From Pseudofabraea citricarpa (Eukaryota; Ascomycota; Leotiomycetes; Helotiales; Dermateaceae), in NCBI GenBank assembly GCA_029641185.1, contig JAPWGK010000001.1, forward strand, positions 3,918,501-3,982,500: a stretch of DNA of 64,000 bases, in the 5' to 3' direction. The notes beneath the pieces were generated by a model that saw only the letters and a program-made list of their open reading frames with translations, had not been told where the DNA came from and did not search any database. Shown in pieces: positions 23,274 through 36,300 of this stretch; position 1 is the stretch's first letter; each line of letters begins with the position of its first letter. Both the position numbers and the translations under genes were made by a program.

Positions 23274-26200
23274 CTAGAAATGAACGAACGAAATACTCCC
23301 TGTCGAGTGCCCCAAGACTATTGTGTCGGCATGCGTAGTTACACTAGTCGCATGGTACTCATGCGGAAGCCAGAGTGTATTCTCTGCCCCTCGTCTTAGC
23401 CAGCATTTTGTTGCAAAGAGTGTAGATGAATGGTTCAAGGAGATTGACGGAGAAGTTTGGGAAAATAAGCTAACGTCGAGCACCCCTCTATCAGTGTCAA
23501 TGAATCGTCCGCAACTAGAGAAGTTCACTGAGCGAATCGCTACGTCAAATTTGAGAACGCCTTGTGCTGACTTTGTGTCCGGGTCCCAGAGTCTGATGGT
23601 CTCGTCGTCAGAGCAAGATACTACTAACTTATTGTCTGGCGAGAACGCCGCGGAGTTGACTGGAAGTGTATGGCCCTTAAGTGTGCCACATGCGGCTCCC
23701 GCTGTATTCCAAAGTCTGATGGTTTTATCCGCCGAGCAAGAGATCAGTAGCTTGCTATCTGAAGAAAATGCGACCGAGTTCACTATGTCTGAATGGCCTC
23801 TCAGCGTTCGAGAAGCTTCTCTTTTGGAAACATCCCACAGTCTGACTGTCGTATCCGCTGAGCATGACGCGATAACGCAATTGTCATTTGGTGAAAACGC
23901 GATATCATTGACTGTGTCTGAATGACTATCAAGCTTGTTGCATTTTATACCTGTTTCTATGCGCCAAAGTATAGCCGTTTTATCAGTAGAACATGAAGCG
24001 AGGAATTGGCCATCCGACGAGAATCGGATACGGCGGACATTGTCAGAATGACCATCAAGTGTGTGTAATAGTGCTCCCGTTGCTGTATTCCACGTCTTTA
24101 TTGTTTTGTCTGAGGAGGCCGACGCAATTAAACAGCCATCTGGGGAGAATGCGAGGCAGTTGATGCTACCTGAATGACCCTCGAGTAGCCATCGCTCCGT
24201 TCCATCTCTGGTCCATAACTTGATCGTGGCATCGTGTGAGCCAGTAGCGACTAATGTACCGTCCCGTGAGAACACTACGCAGATTACTATGCTTGAATGG
24301 CCCTTGAACTCTTTGTTTGTAACCGGGGTTGGCTCGCAGTCAATCCTCTCCGTCTTTTCGTTCAAGCCTAATACCGTTAACTGCTGGTCCATTGGCAACC
24401 GACAGTCTAAATTTTCCTCGAAGTCATCAAGCGCGCCACGTGTTGCTCCAGTCATCACATCCCAGAGCCTAACTTCATCGTTGAATGAGCCTGATGCAAG
24501 AAGCTGGCCATCTGGCGAGAATGCGACAGCATTGATGCCGCTTGTATGGTCTGTCAGCATCTTTAGTAAGGCACCCGTGGTTGCATTCCAAAGTCGAACA
24601 GTTTTATCATCAGAGCCCGACGCGACCAGACGAGCATCTGGTGAGAATGTGACAGCCGTGACCTTTTTCGAATGCCCTTTCAGTGCCATACACTCCGTTC
24701 CCGTGATCGTGTCCCAAATTCTACTCGTCAAATCATCCGATCCAGATATAACTTGCTTCCCGTTCGGCGAGAAGCGAACGCAGTTCACACAGCCTGAATG
24801 GCCATCAAGTAGTAGACGTATCTCTCCTTTCGCGACGTCCCAGAGCCGCACCATTTGATCTACCGACCCCGACGCAATCAAAGACCCATCTGGGGAAAAA
24901 GCAACAGAGTTAACACAACTTGAGTGGCCCTCAAATAATTTAAGTTCCTGCCCTTCTACGGCATCCCATACTCTAATTGTTTCGTCCATCGAGCCTGAAG
25001 CGAGCAGCTTGCTATTAGGCGAGAAGACCACAGAATTGACCCATCGTGAATGCCCCCTAAGAGTATAACATACTGCTCTTGTTTTCATATTCCAGACCAT
25101 AACCGTGGCATCATCGGAGCCGGAGGCGATCATTATTCCATCGGGTGAGATCGCGACAGAACTGACTTTGTCTGTTTGCCCCTCAAATTTGCCAAGCGCG
25201 GTCTTTTGTGCTACATCCCAAAGCCGTACTACCTCGTTGGTAGACCCTGACGCGATATGTCTACCATCTGGGGTGAACGCTATGTCGTTAACATAATTGT
25301 ATTCGTCCTTGACCTTGGGAGCAATTTCTTCGGCGACTCGAATGTCTTTCATCCCATGTTGTATCTCACTCCAGAAATGGTGCTTAAGCTCGTTAGTGGG
25401 CCGGATGAACGCAAGAGCAGCATAATATATCTGGAGAGGTGCTTGCTCGAGTATTGGATGAAACGCGAAGATGAATCTTCTTGCGTCTTTGGCGAACGGC
25501 ACTTGATGCAAATTATCTGCGGGCTTAAAAATCACGATGTTAACATGTTGGAGCCTTTTATGCGTGAGTGTAAAAACGTACCACAAGTAAAGATTGGTAC
25601 ATTCTGATTATAGCACCCGCTTGGGCACCATTTCCCATCAGGTTGACAACCTCGAGCCAATGAAGGAAGTGCTCTTGGAAGAAACGATGGGGTCGATCAC
25701 CATCGCAGAGGCGTATCCCGCTCTGTCTGTAATGTTGGACCCAGTAAAGGCATGCGTATTGGAGCTCAGGAGGAATGCATCGCTCTATTAGATTGGGTTG
25801 AACATCCTTGACGAGGGTTCCTGGTGATTGGAGGCCACAGATGTTTCTTTTGAGCATCTTCGACATAAGCTGTATACAGTTATCGGCTAAAACTTTGTGT
25901 GCCTGCTTCTCGTTTACCCAGAAGTCAAGATCTCGACACCGGTCTTTATCAAGAAGAAAGTCGCGAAATGTGGGATGATGTGGACGGATTGCGCGATTTG
26001 TCTGGCTAGGGATGTGGAAAATTGTATGCAAGTCCACCAGCGTTTCTCTGATATGACTCGGTGGAAGACCAAGCAGCTGTGCCAATGAGTCCGTAGAAAG
26101 AGGAGAAAAGAGGGTTACGATACTTCCAAGAACCTCTCTCAGCATATCGTACAGTTCACTCTTCTCCTCTTCGTTATAGCCCTGCTGTATTGAGTCCTTA

Positions 26201-27909
26201 AGGACAGTGAGGTAAATTTCATCGAGTTGCTTTTCTGGGCCCGCGCCAGAGCGATGTTCATTGATGAGGATGGATATCCGCCTCATAGCAAGTCGCTTGC
26301 CTTCGCGAATAAAACGGCACGCAGTCGAGGCCCAAATGAAGAGACCGCACGAAATATTGACCAAACGCTTGATAATTCGGGTCCCAGGCCAGTCGAGAGC
26401 GAAACCACGTTCTTCTCTAATCATCACGAAGCTGTGCTCAAAGAAAAGACTAAGATCTCTGTCCACTATTGTTGGTAATATTTCGTGAAGAACAAAGACC
26501 TGGCGCTCAGCTTCTAGTATCTGAGAGAAGCCGCAGCGGATCGGAATCTCTGGTCTGCTTGTGATGAAGATTCGCAATCGTATGTTACTAAGTGAGCTAG
26601 TCGTAGTCAAGAGCCTTAAAAGGATCCGGATATCTCTCTCACTATCGCATTCATCCAGGGCGTCTATCACAAGTACAATTGTCGAGGGAGAGGCGCCGTC
26701 CAGCTTTGAGAGCGGATTGAGGATTAACTGATCCCACTGGTCTCGGAGCGAATGCAGCGTAATGTCTTGATGCTCCATGATAGCCTCACAAATGTAACGT
26801 CTTACGGATGATATTTTGGTCGCTAATTGCAAGGCGAGAGTTGTGAACAACTTGTCGGCAAGACCGACATCTCCACCTCCTCGCGAGAAAAAAAAGCTTG
26901 CTCCAAGATTCCCTTGATCATGGTATTTCCTGGCGATGGTACGAGCAACAGTAGATTTGCCTGTGCCCGCTATACCATTTAGCCAGAAGATACACCTCTC
27001 ATCTGGTCCGTCAACCCATTCTATTATATCTTGGAGAAGTTCTACTCTGGTGTTTGGAAGACATGTTGACCCATGTTGGTTTTCGAGGGAGTTGAAGGCT
27101 GCTTGAGGGGCGGTAGGCAATTTTAACAGCAGATGATCCAGTTTGGTACTCTCTGTGTGCTTCTTATCGAGCTCTTCTCGCAGTCGAGCAAATGCATGGC
27201 CCCCCTCGCCGTACATGAGCGGCATGAAGATGGCGAAAATTCCTAGTAGAGAGTATGCCTTGTCTTCTTTGCGCTTTGTTTGTCGGTTCTCAGCCCATGA
27301 CAGTCGCTCGGCAACACTGAACTGGGTCAAAGGATCTCCGCGTAGAGCCCGACGAGAAATACCTGTTATCTCATGGATGCAATTCTCTAGCGATTTCTTG
27401 TCACCCAGTCGTGTGCCCTGGGAAGAAAAGAAGTTAACAGATGCTGGGGCAATAAGTTCCTGAAGAGTCCAACCCCGAGTGAACCACCTACTGTTGCGAA
27501 AAGCTGATTCCCACGGGTATGGAAGGACTTGATCTACAACGACATCTTCAGGTACCGAAACATCCGCCAGGTAAACGTAACATTTGGTAGCGTTGCGGTA
27601 CCAGAGAAACATCGACATAATAGCCTCCTGAAGCTCCGCGCTGCTGGACTTGTCAATGCAACAGGTATCTACCCAGAAGTATCTCAAGCCATCTTTCGCA
27701 GCTTGTTCAGCACAGAATTGGATCTTGTGGAACCCGGCAGCCTTGCGGTGAGAATTACCCTTCACTAGATCTTCGAAAAAAACCTCCTCGTCGTCCGCTA
27801 GCCAGGTATGTGAAAGTATGGCATACTTAGGAATGTTGTCCTCCAGATAGCCCGTCAATTCCAAAGTACCATCATTTCTGCGCCGAAGAAGGCGCATTGT
27901 TGGTTGCAA
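23274..27909 (-). CDS. HET-NACHT-WD40 STAND protein (NLR-like incompatibility receptor)
   Basis: Minus-strand exons 25582-27909 and 23274-25523, joined by a 58-nt intron (gtacgt...aag, phase 0), give 1525 residues. The HET domain is at about residues 1-250: KYAILSHTW, RYFWVDTCCID and RGWTLQELIAP. The NACHT ATPase follows with Walker A GIAGTGKST (about residue 311) and Walker B IVLVIDALDECD (about 410). After a helical linker come 13 clear WD40 repeats plus a degenerate 14th from about residue 845 to the end. A spacer of about 40 residues divides them seven and seven, which would fold as two seven-bladed propellers. This is the HET-E/HET-D/HET-R layout of Podospora. In that family WD40 binding of a ligand drives NACHT oligomerisation and the HET domain triggers cell death. 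All motifs are intact, so it is probably functional. Target unknown. Confidence 0.93.
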
Positions 27910-29072
27910 GTTTTAGATATCTCAAATCGGCAGCTAGGAAGAATTGCTACAGAGAGATGAGTTGAAGTTTTCACAGCACCAACTATCCAGTAGTCATGCT
28001 ACGATGTACAACTTCTAGGCCGAAGATTTGTAAAGAGAGGCCAGGAGATGATCATGTCACGTATACCTTAGGTAGGTTAAAGAAGAAAGGTACTTTGATG
28101 CAAACGAAGTGTGGTGTGGTGCGTACGGAGCATTGCGATAAGAAATCCCTTTGGGTGAACAACCCCGCCTCGCCCCAGCAACAACCCACTGAAATCCCCT
28201 GCAGGCTACCAATTATGGTCCCTTCATCTGCACGTTGATGAAGCTCCGCCAGCTCCCCGTGAACTTTGCCCAGACAGTAAGACTTCCCTCAGTTGCGATA
28301 TCTAGATAGGTATGTTTGTCATCGGCAAAACAACTCTACTGGAGCCGGAATCTCGAACGATTGATGCTGATACTTTGTGCCGCAACTGGTTCGTGAAACC
28401 ATGGATAAAGCTGTAAGAAGCCTTACAGAGAGTCTTCCAGAGGAGTATGGTATGGCAAGCTCGCTTCCTTCTGGTCTGAGATGTTCCATCCAATGAAAAT
28501 CCCGTTGCTGGCTCGGGCGCCTATCGAAACGTTGGAAGTTGACCCTTTGGATACTGCCTGTATTGAGCCCCTGATAACTGAGCCAGGGGGTAATCACGAG
28601 CTGTCCTATTTCAGCTTCCTGCATACTGTCTTGATGCTTTCGTCATACACTTGCACGCAGCAAGCCGATGAATTCCGTGCAAAGAGTTCAAGAAATTTCA
28701 GCCAGCTTGGACACGGTACAGTATGTTTTCCGGTAGAAATTGCAGAATAAGTTGGTTCTAAATGCTTTACCATGCCCTGTTCTGTGGATGTTACAACATA
28801 GTCGTATTATGAGCAGCTATAGAGCTAGGTCATGTTCATTTTGGAAACGTCCCACGAGTGTTGGGTCGGGGACTTCGCTGGCTGTGGCCTGAGAAAATAG
28901 TGTTAAATGAAACGTGGTGGACAAAAAGCAAATTTTGTGAAATGGATAGAAGTCCTAATGTCAACGACTTGACTGAGTCTAATCGTCCATCCCTTTTGAA
29001 ATTGATACCCAATTGGCTACAAAGAGGAACCATAGCTGGCATCGGGGCCGAGTGTAACACTTTTATCGCATT
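27910..29072. other. Intergenic region, no gene recognised
   Basis: About 1.16 kb containing the promoter of the HET-NACHT-WD40 gene and the 3' flank of the amidase. A 101-codon minus-strand frame at 28319-28624 has no recognisable family. Confidence 0.5.
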
Positions 29073-30656
29073 TCAAGCAAGATTAGTTCCCTCTATCTTC
29101 CAGCCACCTTCGGCCATGAGAGGGCAACTAAGGACTTTGGTAATCTTTAGAAGATGCTGATCGAAGAATCGCCCTCCTACGACCGATATTCCGATAGGCA
29201 TTCCATGTGCTCCGGTGAACGCAGGAATATTAATAACAGGCATATGAACACCCTATACTAACTTAGCTAGAAACGATTAACTAAATCACCAACACGGTAC
29301 TCGCCGTCCAGAAATAATTAAAAGCCGCGCTGCCCATATCATCCAGCCCCAGAGGCGCTTCGTCCAGAGCGCTAGGGGTAATGATGGCAGAGTAGTTTGC
29401 GGCAATCTTGTCGAAGATGGGCCGCATGCTTGCGTATCTATCTAGAGCTTGTACCCTTTCATTGCGGGTGTAATTTGAGCTATTTTCGACAAGGCTACAG
29501 ATTTCTGGGTCTAGTTTCGTCTTATCCATCCGATACTCCCTAAGAAAGGCTGCTTGGGCATCACTGCCGACGACGATGTTATACATCCGCTTCAAGGACT
29601 TAACATCACTAAATTCCGAGGGAAATGACACATGTTCCACATCTACCCCACATTCTTTGAGGATTGTGGCGGCTTTTTCCATAGCAGCAGATGTGCCAGG
29701 CCCTGCCTGGTGCCATGTTGGAGTCTTCATAAAAGCAATTCGGGCTTCTTTCAAAGACATGTCACTAAGGGGTCCATCATCCTCCAAGGCAAAAACATCC
29801 GCAACCAGTTGCAGATCATCGACACTACGAGCAAAAAAACCGAAGGTATCGACACTAATAGAGCAGGTCTTTTGGCCTTCAGGCGAGATTGAATTGTAGG
29901 TTGGCTTCATTGCAAAGATTCCGGTGAACGATGCTGGACGAATAACACTGCCACCAGTCTGCGTTCCTACGCTGAGCGGTACTTGGAAATCGGCTACTGT
30001 TGCAGCAGACCCAGCAGATGAGCCGCCTGGGGTGCGGTTCGGATCATGGGGATTGGTGGTATTGGGTCCTGAATTGGTCATGCTGAACTCTGTCGTCGTT
30101 GTTTTGCCTGTGGACGGAGTCAGAATGAAATAAGTCGACTACATGAATAAATAAACCGAAGATGAGAGCCCCGGCACTTCGTAGAATTGAAACAGCTGAT
30201 GAATCAAAACCCGACTGGTTTTCTTTATATAGTGGAGAGCCGAATTGTGTGGGCATATCTAAGATGAGTAAGTACTATCCTTTGCAATGAGAATACTGAA
30301 AGAAACCTTTGGTACTCATCACATCTTTGATGGCTACTGCCACTCCATGTAGTGGCCCCCTTTGATCATGGGGAATCTGGTCAAGAGCTCGAGCTTGGTC
30401 GAGTACGAGTTGAGGTTCTAAACCGAAATCAGTATTCATTGTCATCAATGGCACGGTAACAAGTTGAAATCTTACCGAGGTATGCCCATGCTTTCACAAT
30501 GCTATCCCTCTCATCAATGCGGCCCAAGAGAGAGCGTGCATAGTCCTCGACAGTTATGGTGTTATGCTTGAGAAGAGCAAGAATTTGGGTAGCGGTCAAG
30601 AGGTACAACTGGGTCGACTCAAACATTTTGGATGGTGGTCGATTATTAGAAGGCAA
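29073..30656 (-). CDS. Amidase-signature family hydrolase
   Basis: Minus-strand exons 30476-30656, 30307-30417, 30157-30258, about 29290-30107 and 29073-29252 give about 463 residues. The Lys-Ser-Ser triad is visible: Lys in VAIKDVMST, Ser in TPGGSSAGSA and Ser in VGTQTGGSVIRP. PVINIPAFTGAHGMPIG near the C-terminus is also family-typical. The enzyme hydrolyses an amide or carbamoyl bond; the substrate is not predictable. No signal peptide is seen. The last intron is ambiguous: donors at 29289 (37-nt intron) and 29295 (43 nt) both keep frame, and the second fits the usual intron length better. Length is at the low end for the family but no core piece is missing. Confidence 0.87.
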
Positions 30657-30774
30657 GAAATGTAAGAGAAGAGTGGGTTGGGACTTGAAGCTAACGGCCG
30701 TGCTCCTCGTAAAGAATATCCGACCGAGGGGACACCTTAGCGAAGGAAACTAGAATCTCTTTTGATCATAACAT

Positions 30775-31500
30775 CATCTTTCTAAATTTTGAAAGCAGAC
30801 TGTTCATGGTCGGATGCTAAGTTGTAATTTGCAAACTTTTAGTAAGCTAAAGCTTTCAGGTTTGAATTGAAATTTATTATATTATTATCTTAGAGAGCGA
30901 AAAAGTCCTTAATATATTAACCGCTTATAATCTCAACCTCCTGCAGGCCCCATTTCTCTCTGCTAAGACCTATAAAATTATCCAAAATATAGTCATCTTA
31001 TTAGTTTAGAGGCCTAAAGAAAATATATCTTAGTAGAACTTAGTTTCCTAAAAAAGCTTTTTATTTATTCTAGAAAATCTTATTTCTATAAACCTTTAAT
31101 ATAATACCGGAGGGAATTCTACAAGAAAGAGAAACCTTTAAAAAAAAATTCGAATATTATAACTCTTAATTTTTCGATATTAATAGTTATCGAGATTTAT
31201 ATCCGATAAAGTAAAATTAAAGAATTTTCAGATCAAGGAGAAATTTAGGGAAAACCCTTTAATAATATCCCGTATACTTTTATAACCCTTATAATCGTGT
31301 TCGTCTTAGCTGAAGCTCCCGCTACTAGAAAAGCTCCTAACAAGTGCTTTATATATTGCTAGTTACTCTTTTATACCTTATAACCATTTAAGTTACTTAA
31401 GGGTTTTATAACTTTTATACTTATCTTATAGCTCTCTTATCTTTCTTATTGAAAGCTTACTTTGTTTCTTTTATCTTTCTTAGCCGACTAAGAGTTACAC
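30775..31500. repeat. AT-rich, RIP-like degenerate island
   Basis: Strongly AT-rich with TpA everywhere and very few CpA or TpG, read by eye. That bias is the signature of repeat-induced point mutation in ascomycetes. No reading frame or repeat ends can be seen, so the parent element is not identified. Borders are approximate. Confidence 0.55.
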
Positions 31501-31985
31501 TTAGCGCTCGACCCTTCTCGCAATTACTTTTCAATTCCTTTTCCACACCAGGCAAAATTTTATATTTAAACCCACCACTTACCTACAAGAGACACACCCA
31601 GCCAGCACACCACACCGCAGCTCGCAACAACATTTCCGCGCGCGTCAGACAAAAGCACTTGAACCAGCAGGGATTCCGGGAGCTATCCTAAAAGCCAGCA
31701 CCTTTTGACGGCGGGTGGTTTCACGGCGGCCGGCGGCATGTATTCCCGTTTTTTTCTTCTTCTTTTCTTTCAATGCTGTTGTCAATATTACTCTTGTTGT
31801 CAGTGTGGCTGCTATTGTTATTCCAGAGGAGAAGGATCAGGAAGGAGGTGCAAAGATGTCCATGTCAACATCAGACAGATCAGATCAGATCACATCACGT
31901 GCGGCGCGACGTGTGGTACGCTATGACATGGATGCACGACACGTCTCCCTTAATTTCGTATCGAACGACGACAACAGAGGGAGAA

Positions 31986-32030
31986 TCTCTCTCTCTCTCT
32001 CTCTCTCTCCCCCTCTCCCTCTCCCTCTCC
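31986..32030 (+). repeat. CT / CCCTCT microsatellite in MscL 5' leader
   Basis: A run of about 11 CT units grading into CCCTCT repeats, 65-110 bp before the MscL start codon. Pyrimidine tracts of this kind are common in fungal promoters near transcription start sites. Confidence 0.8.
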
Positions 32031-32094
32031 ACAGCCAAAACCCCCTCCCAACAAGAAAAGAAAAAGAAAGAAAGAAAAAGGAAAAAAAGAAGAA

Positions 32095-33044
32095 ATGGCG
32101 GCAGAAGATGAAGAATCCCGCTCCCAGCGGATCCCGCTCCTAACAGCCCTCAGCTCGAGCCGCGAAGACCTGCTGCACGCAAGCGGAGAAGTCAGCAAGC
32201 GCGCGCAGCGAGCCTGGGACGGGTTCCAAGATTTCGCGCTGCAGGATAACGTTCTAGAGGTAGCTGTAGGGTTGATGTAACACTCTCCTCTCCCTCCCCC
32301 CTATCAAATCCCACGCTAGTCACGTGCAACTACACATCTACACACATCCACAGGCATACTACATATGCTGATCGAAAGACGTTGGGGGTGATGTAGAATC
32401 GCAGCAGCCTTCACGACCGTCGTGACGTCCTTCGTCTCGGAGATCCTCCTCCCGCCGCTGAGTCTCCTCCCCTTCATCAACCGCAACCTGGATGAGAAGT
32501 TCGCCGTCTTGAGGCAGGGCCCGCATTACGTCCCGGACGATCCGCATCGCGGGTACAATACGCTGAAGCAGGCTCTGGATGACGGGGCTGTGGTTTTGGC
32601 TTATGGGTAATTTTTTTTTTTTTTGGTTTTTGCTTTTGGTCTTTCTGCGAGAGAGAGAGTGTGAGAGAGACTGATGATTGGTGTAGCACTTTCATCAACA
32701 AGCTCCTCAATTTCGCCGGCATGGGAATGGTGCTCTACTTCATCGCGAGCTTCTATGAGTGGATGAGCAATGATAGTATCATCAAGCACACGATGAAGTG
32801 CCGGTACTGCAAGAAGCGGATCAGCCAGAAGGTATGCTTCTCTTTTTCTTCTTGTCTCCTTTTCTTCTTTTCTCCTTTTCTTCTCTTCTTTGGTGGATGC
32901 GTGTATTTCATATTTCGTTTGGGAGTATAATGGGCTTGGATTGGATTGGATTGGACTTTTTTGTTGTGCTGACTTGCATCATAGGCTCTGAGATGTGTAA
33001 ACTGTACAAGTTGGCAAGATGGGAGGGAGGAGAGGATGCAATGA
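32095..33044 (+). CDS. Large-conductance mechanosensitive channel, MscL family
   Basis: Exons 32095-32276, 32397-32606, 32687-32831 and 32985-33044 give 198 residues. [41 protein letters not shown] is the MscL N-terminal helix and TM1 pattern ([17 protein letters not shown], residue pair split across intron 1). A loop with conserved-looking NLDEKF follows, then TM2 FAGMGMVLYFIASFYEWM. MscL forms a pentameric pore that opens under membrane tension to release solutes. The C-terminus carries CRYCKKRISQKALRCVNC, two CxxC pairs that resemble a zinc ribbon and are absent from bacterial MscL. The second pair comes only after splicing the 153-nt last intron. A 50-residue polar N-terminal extension is also non-bacterial. 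Membrane (plasma or vacuolar) not predictable. Confidence 0.85.
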
Positions 33045-33309
33045 AAAGAAAGGTTAAATGAAGAAGAGAAGGAAAGACAAGAGAAGGCTCATAATAGAGC
33101 CATTCTCATCAATCAGTCGCAGTGATTCGTCGCTCACCAGAATGCTCAGGGACCGAAAAAGAAAGAACACAAAAACAGACATCTGGTATGGGAATAACGT
33201 CCGATTATATTAACTCAATCCAATATCCAAGTCCCCCTTTTTCCCACCCCATCCCACCCCATCCAGTTATACCCCTTGATTATCAACATGTACTACCTAA
33301 CCCAATCTA

Positions 33310-36300
33310 TCACGCGTCAAAAGTCTGGTGCAGAGCATTGATGCTATAACTCTGACTGCGCTCAAACAACTCATTATGCGTGCCCGAATCCACACACCTA
33401 CCGCCCTCGATGACGAAGATCACATCAGCCTTGCGGATCGTGTGGAGGCGATGGGCAATAGCCACGACGGTGATGCCCTTGGAAGCCTTCTCCAAGCCGT
33501 CCTGCAGCAGCTTTTCCGACTCGGCATCCAGCGCGCTGGTGGATTCGTCGAGGAGGAGCAAGCGAGGCTTGCGCACGAGGGCGCGTGCGATACTCAACCT
33601 CTGCTTCTGGCCGCCCGATAACTGGTTGCCGTTGGGGCCGCAGTTGGTGTCGTAGCCCAGCGGGAGAGAGGCGATAGTGTCATGGATATTTGCGAGCCGG
33701 CATGCTTCTTCGATCTGAGCGTCGCTCACTTCTTGGCCTGGACGAGCACCCAGTGACACGTTGAAGCGGATGCTGCCGTCGAATAGGACGCTGTCTTGTG
33801 GCACGAGAGAGATCTCGTCGCGGAATGAGACGGATGACCGCGAGATGTCAGTCCCGTTGATGCTGATGCTTCCTTCGCTGGGCGTATACATGCGTTCGAT
33901 CAACGAGATGATTGTGGATTTACCAGCTCCGCTGGGTCCGACTAGAGCACAGAATTGACCGGCTTTGATATGGAGATTCATTTCGTGCAGAACTTGAATA
34001 TGAGGGCGTGCAGGGTAGGAAAATGCGACATTCTGAAGCACGATATCAACACCTCCCTGCTTCTCGCTGATGGAAGTACGTGATTCTTGTGCCTTTGCTT
34101 CGATGTCGTTCTCCAAGACCAATTTCGATGAAGAGATCTTAGTGGATCCTAGATCGATCAAGTTTAAGATTCTTGCGACAGCAGCTCGAGATCTAGATAG
34201 ATCAGGAGCAAGGAAGAACATTTGTCCCCATAACTGTGCACTAACTAACAAAGCCAGCAGGACCGTGAAGAATTGGACTTGCGAGTACTTTCCAGTCAGG
34301 ATTTGCTTCGCTCCCCACCAGTAGGCAAGCGCGTAAACAAGATTTCCAACACTACTCGCGATAGCTAACCATAGATTTGCGTAGAGACTGGCTTTCGTGA
34401 TCTCGGTCCGTGGAGCCTTTAGAGAGCGCCGGTATACTCTCAAGATCTCATGTTCCAGAGATAACGAGGCTACAGTCTTGATAGAATTGATTGCTTCGAC
34501 AGTGATTCCAGTAGATTTCTCAAAAGCCTTGCTGTGGCGCTCCTCGAATTGCGTCAGGACTCTGATTTGCATGATTCCTGCTCCGAGCAGAATCGGCACG
34601 GTTACCAGACACACAATTGCTATTTTCCAAGCAACGATATGAGCCATGACGATAGCGACGACGAGGTTGACAACGATCGAGAAGATTGTTCCGATGATGG
34701 AACCGGTCAGACCACCCAAGGCATTACCATCTTTTGTGATATAGGAAAGCAGAAGTGCCGGATTCCTACCCTCGGATTGATGCCACTGCAGATCTTGCTC
34801 GAAGAGAGATCTGAAAGACAAGACGCGGACTTTGTACAAGATCTTTTCGGCAGCGAGGCCAAAGGCCGACCAGCTTATAGTATTGGCAAAGAATTCGGCA
34901 ATGGCGAGCATGAAGAAAAGCAGACCGAAAAGGTTGCCTCTGGATCGGATTCTTTCTGGTGTCTTGCAGGGACTCAAACTACCCACTGTCTGTCCGAAAA
35001 TGATTGCTTCGGCTGAGTACGCGGCACCCACGATGGTTGACGTGAAGAATGCTGCCAACAGAACGAGAAGGTATCGACGAATTAGGGGCGAGAGAGTTTT
35101 GAGAATAGACCAAAGTGATCGCTCAGATGGAAGTCCTTCAGGCTCATCCTTAGACTCATCCTTGGCCACAGCATCATCTGTTTTCTCATCAAGCGAACCC
35201 TTAGCAACCACGATCTCAGTATCAGGGGTTTTCTGGATTGAAGTTCTTATTGAGGACACTTCAGATATTGGTTCTTGCATGCTTTGCGCGTTCAGGCTTT
35301 GTAGATGCACCATGCCTTTGTATGCACCGTCGTCTAACTCCATAAGTTCGGCATGAGTACCTTGTTCGATTACCCGACCATGCCTCATGACTATGATGTT
35401 ATTCGCATTTCTGACCGTGGAAAGACGATGTGCTATCGAGATCAAAGTTCGTCCTTCAGCCATCTTTTCCATAGCGCTCTTGATTCTTTGTTCGCTGGTA
35501 GAATCGAGCAGAGCAGTGGCCTCATCTAAGATCAAAATTCGGGGGTCGCGAATTAATGCTCGGGCAAGTGCTATTCTTTGTTTCTGACCTCCACTCATTA
35601 AGTTTCCGGTTGAACCGACAGTGGTTGCAAGACCGAATTCCAGTTTATCGATAAACGTTATGGCGTCTGATTGTGTGGCGGCTATCCTGACCATCTCAAC
35701 GATCTCTGAAACCTCAGAGCCGAGCAATTCAGCAGCAGTATTCATGTCTTGACCTTCTCGTACCTTTTCTGTCAATTCAGCTAATTTTGATCCGAGAAGA
35801 ATTGGCTTGAGGTGAACATGTTTTGCAGCCGGCGAATTGACAAGTCCGAGAGCAATATTCTCCAGAATCGATCGATCCAATAGAGAGGGCTCTTGCTGCA
35901 CTAAACTAACGTAACTTCTCAGTTGTCTCAGATTGATATCTTTTATATCATGGCCATCAAGTAAGATGGAACCGTGAACAGGATCGTACAGGCGTGTGAT
36001 GAGAGCAGCCACTGTAGATTTGCCACTGCCAGATAATCCGACGATGGCTGTATGCTTGCCGGCAGGACAATCCAAAGAGAGTTCTTGGACTACTGGATGA
36101 TCTGGTCGCGAAGGATACGTGAAAGACACTTTATCGAATTTGATATCTCCAGAGACTGTGTCGAGAAGTTGACCAATCGTTTCTGATGTCCCATCGAGAG
36201 CAGATTGATGGTTCATATCCTTTTCTAACTTTTCAAACGCAGCTGCAGCTGAACCAAAAGTTTGCAGGTAAGGTGCAACCTGACTTAAGAAAATTGAAGC

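Larger units (their letters stand above)
30657..32094. other. Intergenic region with AT-rich island
   Basis: About 1.4 kb. Most is the AT-rich island described separately. The last 500 bp returns to normal composition and should hold the MscL promoter, ending in pyrimidine- and then A/G-rich low-complexity sequence just before the ATG. Confidence 0.5.

Noticed and set aside
23323..24858. Long plus-strand open frames of 200 and 212 codons opposite the WD40 region
   Set aside because: They are antisense shadows of the repeat array; the residues repeat with WD40 periodicity and lack any domain.
23274..25586. WD40 array as a separate gene
   Set aside because: Its first part lacks an ATG in a good place and overlaps the end of the HET-NACHT frame. 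A 58-nt GT-AG intron joins them in phase and gives the normal family architecture.
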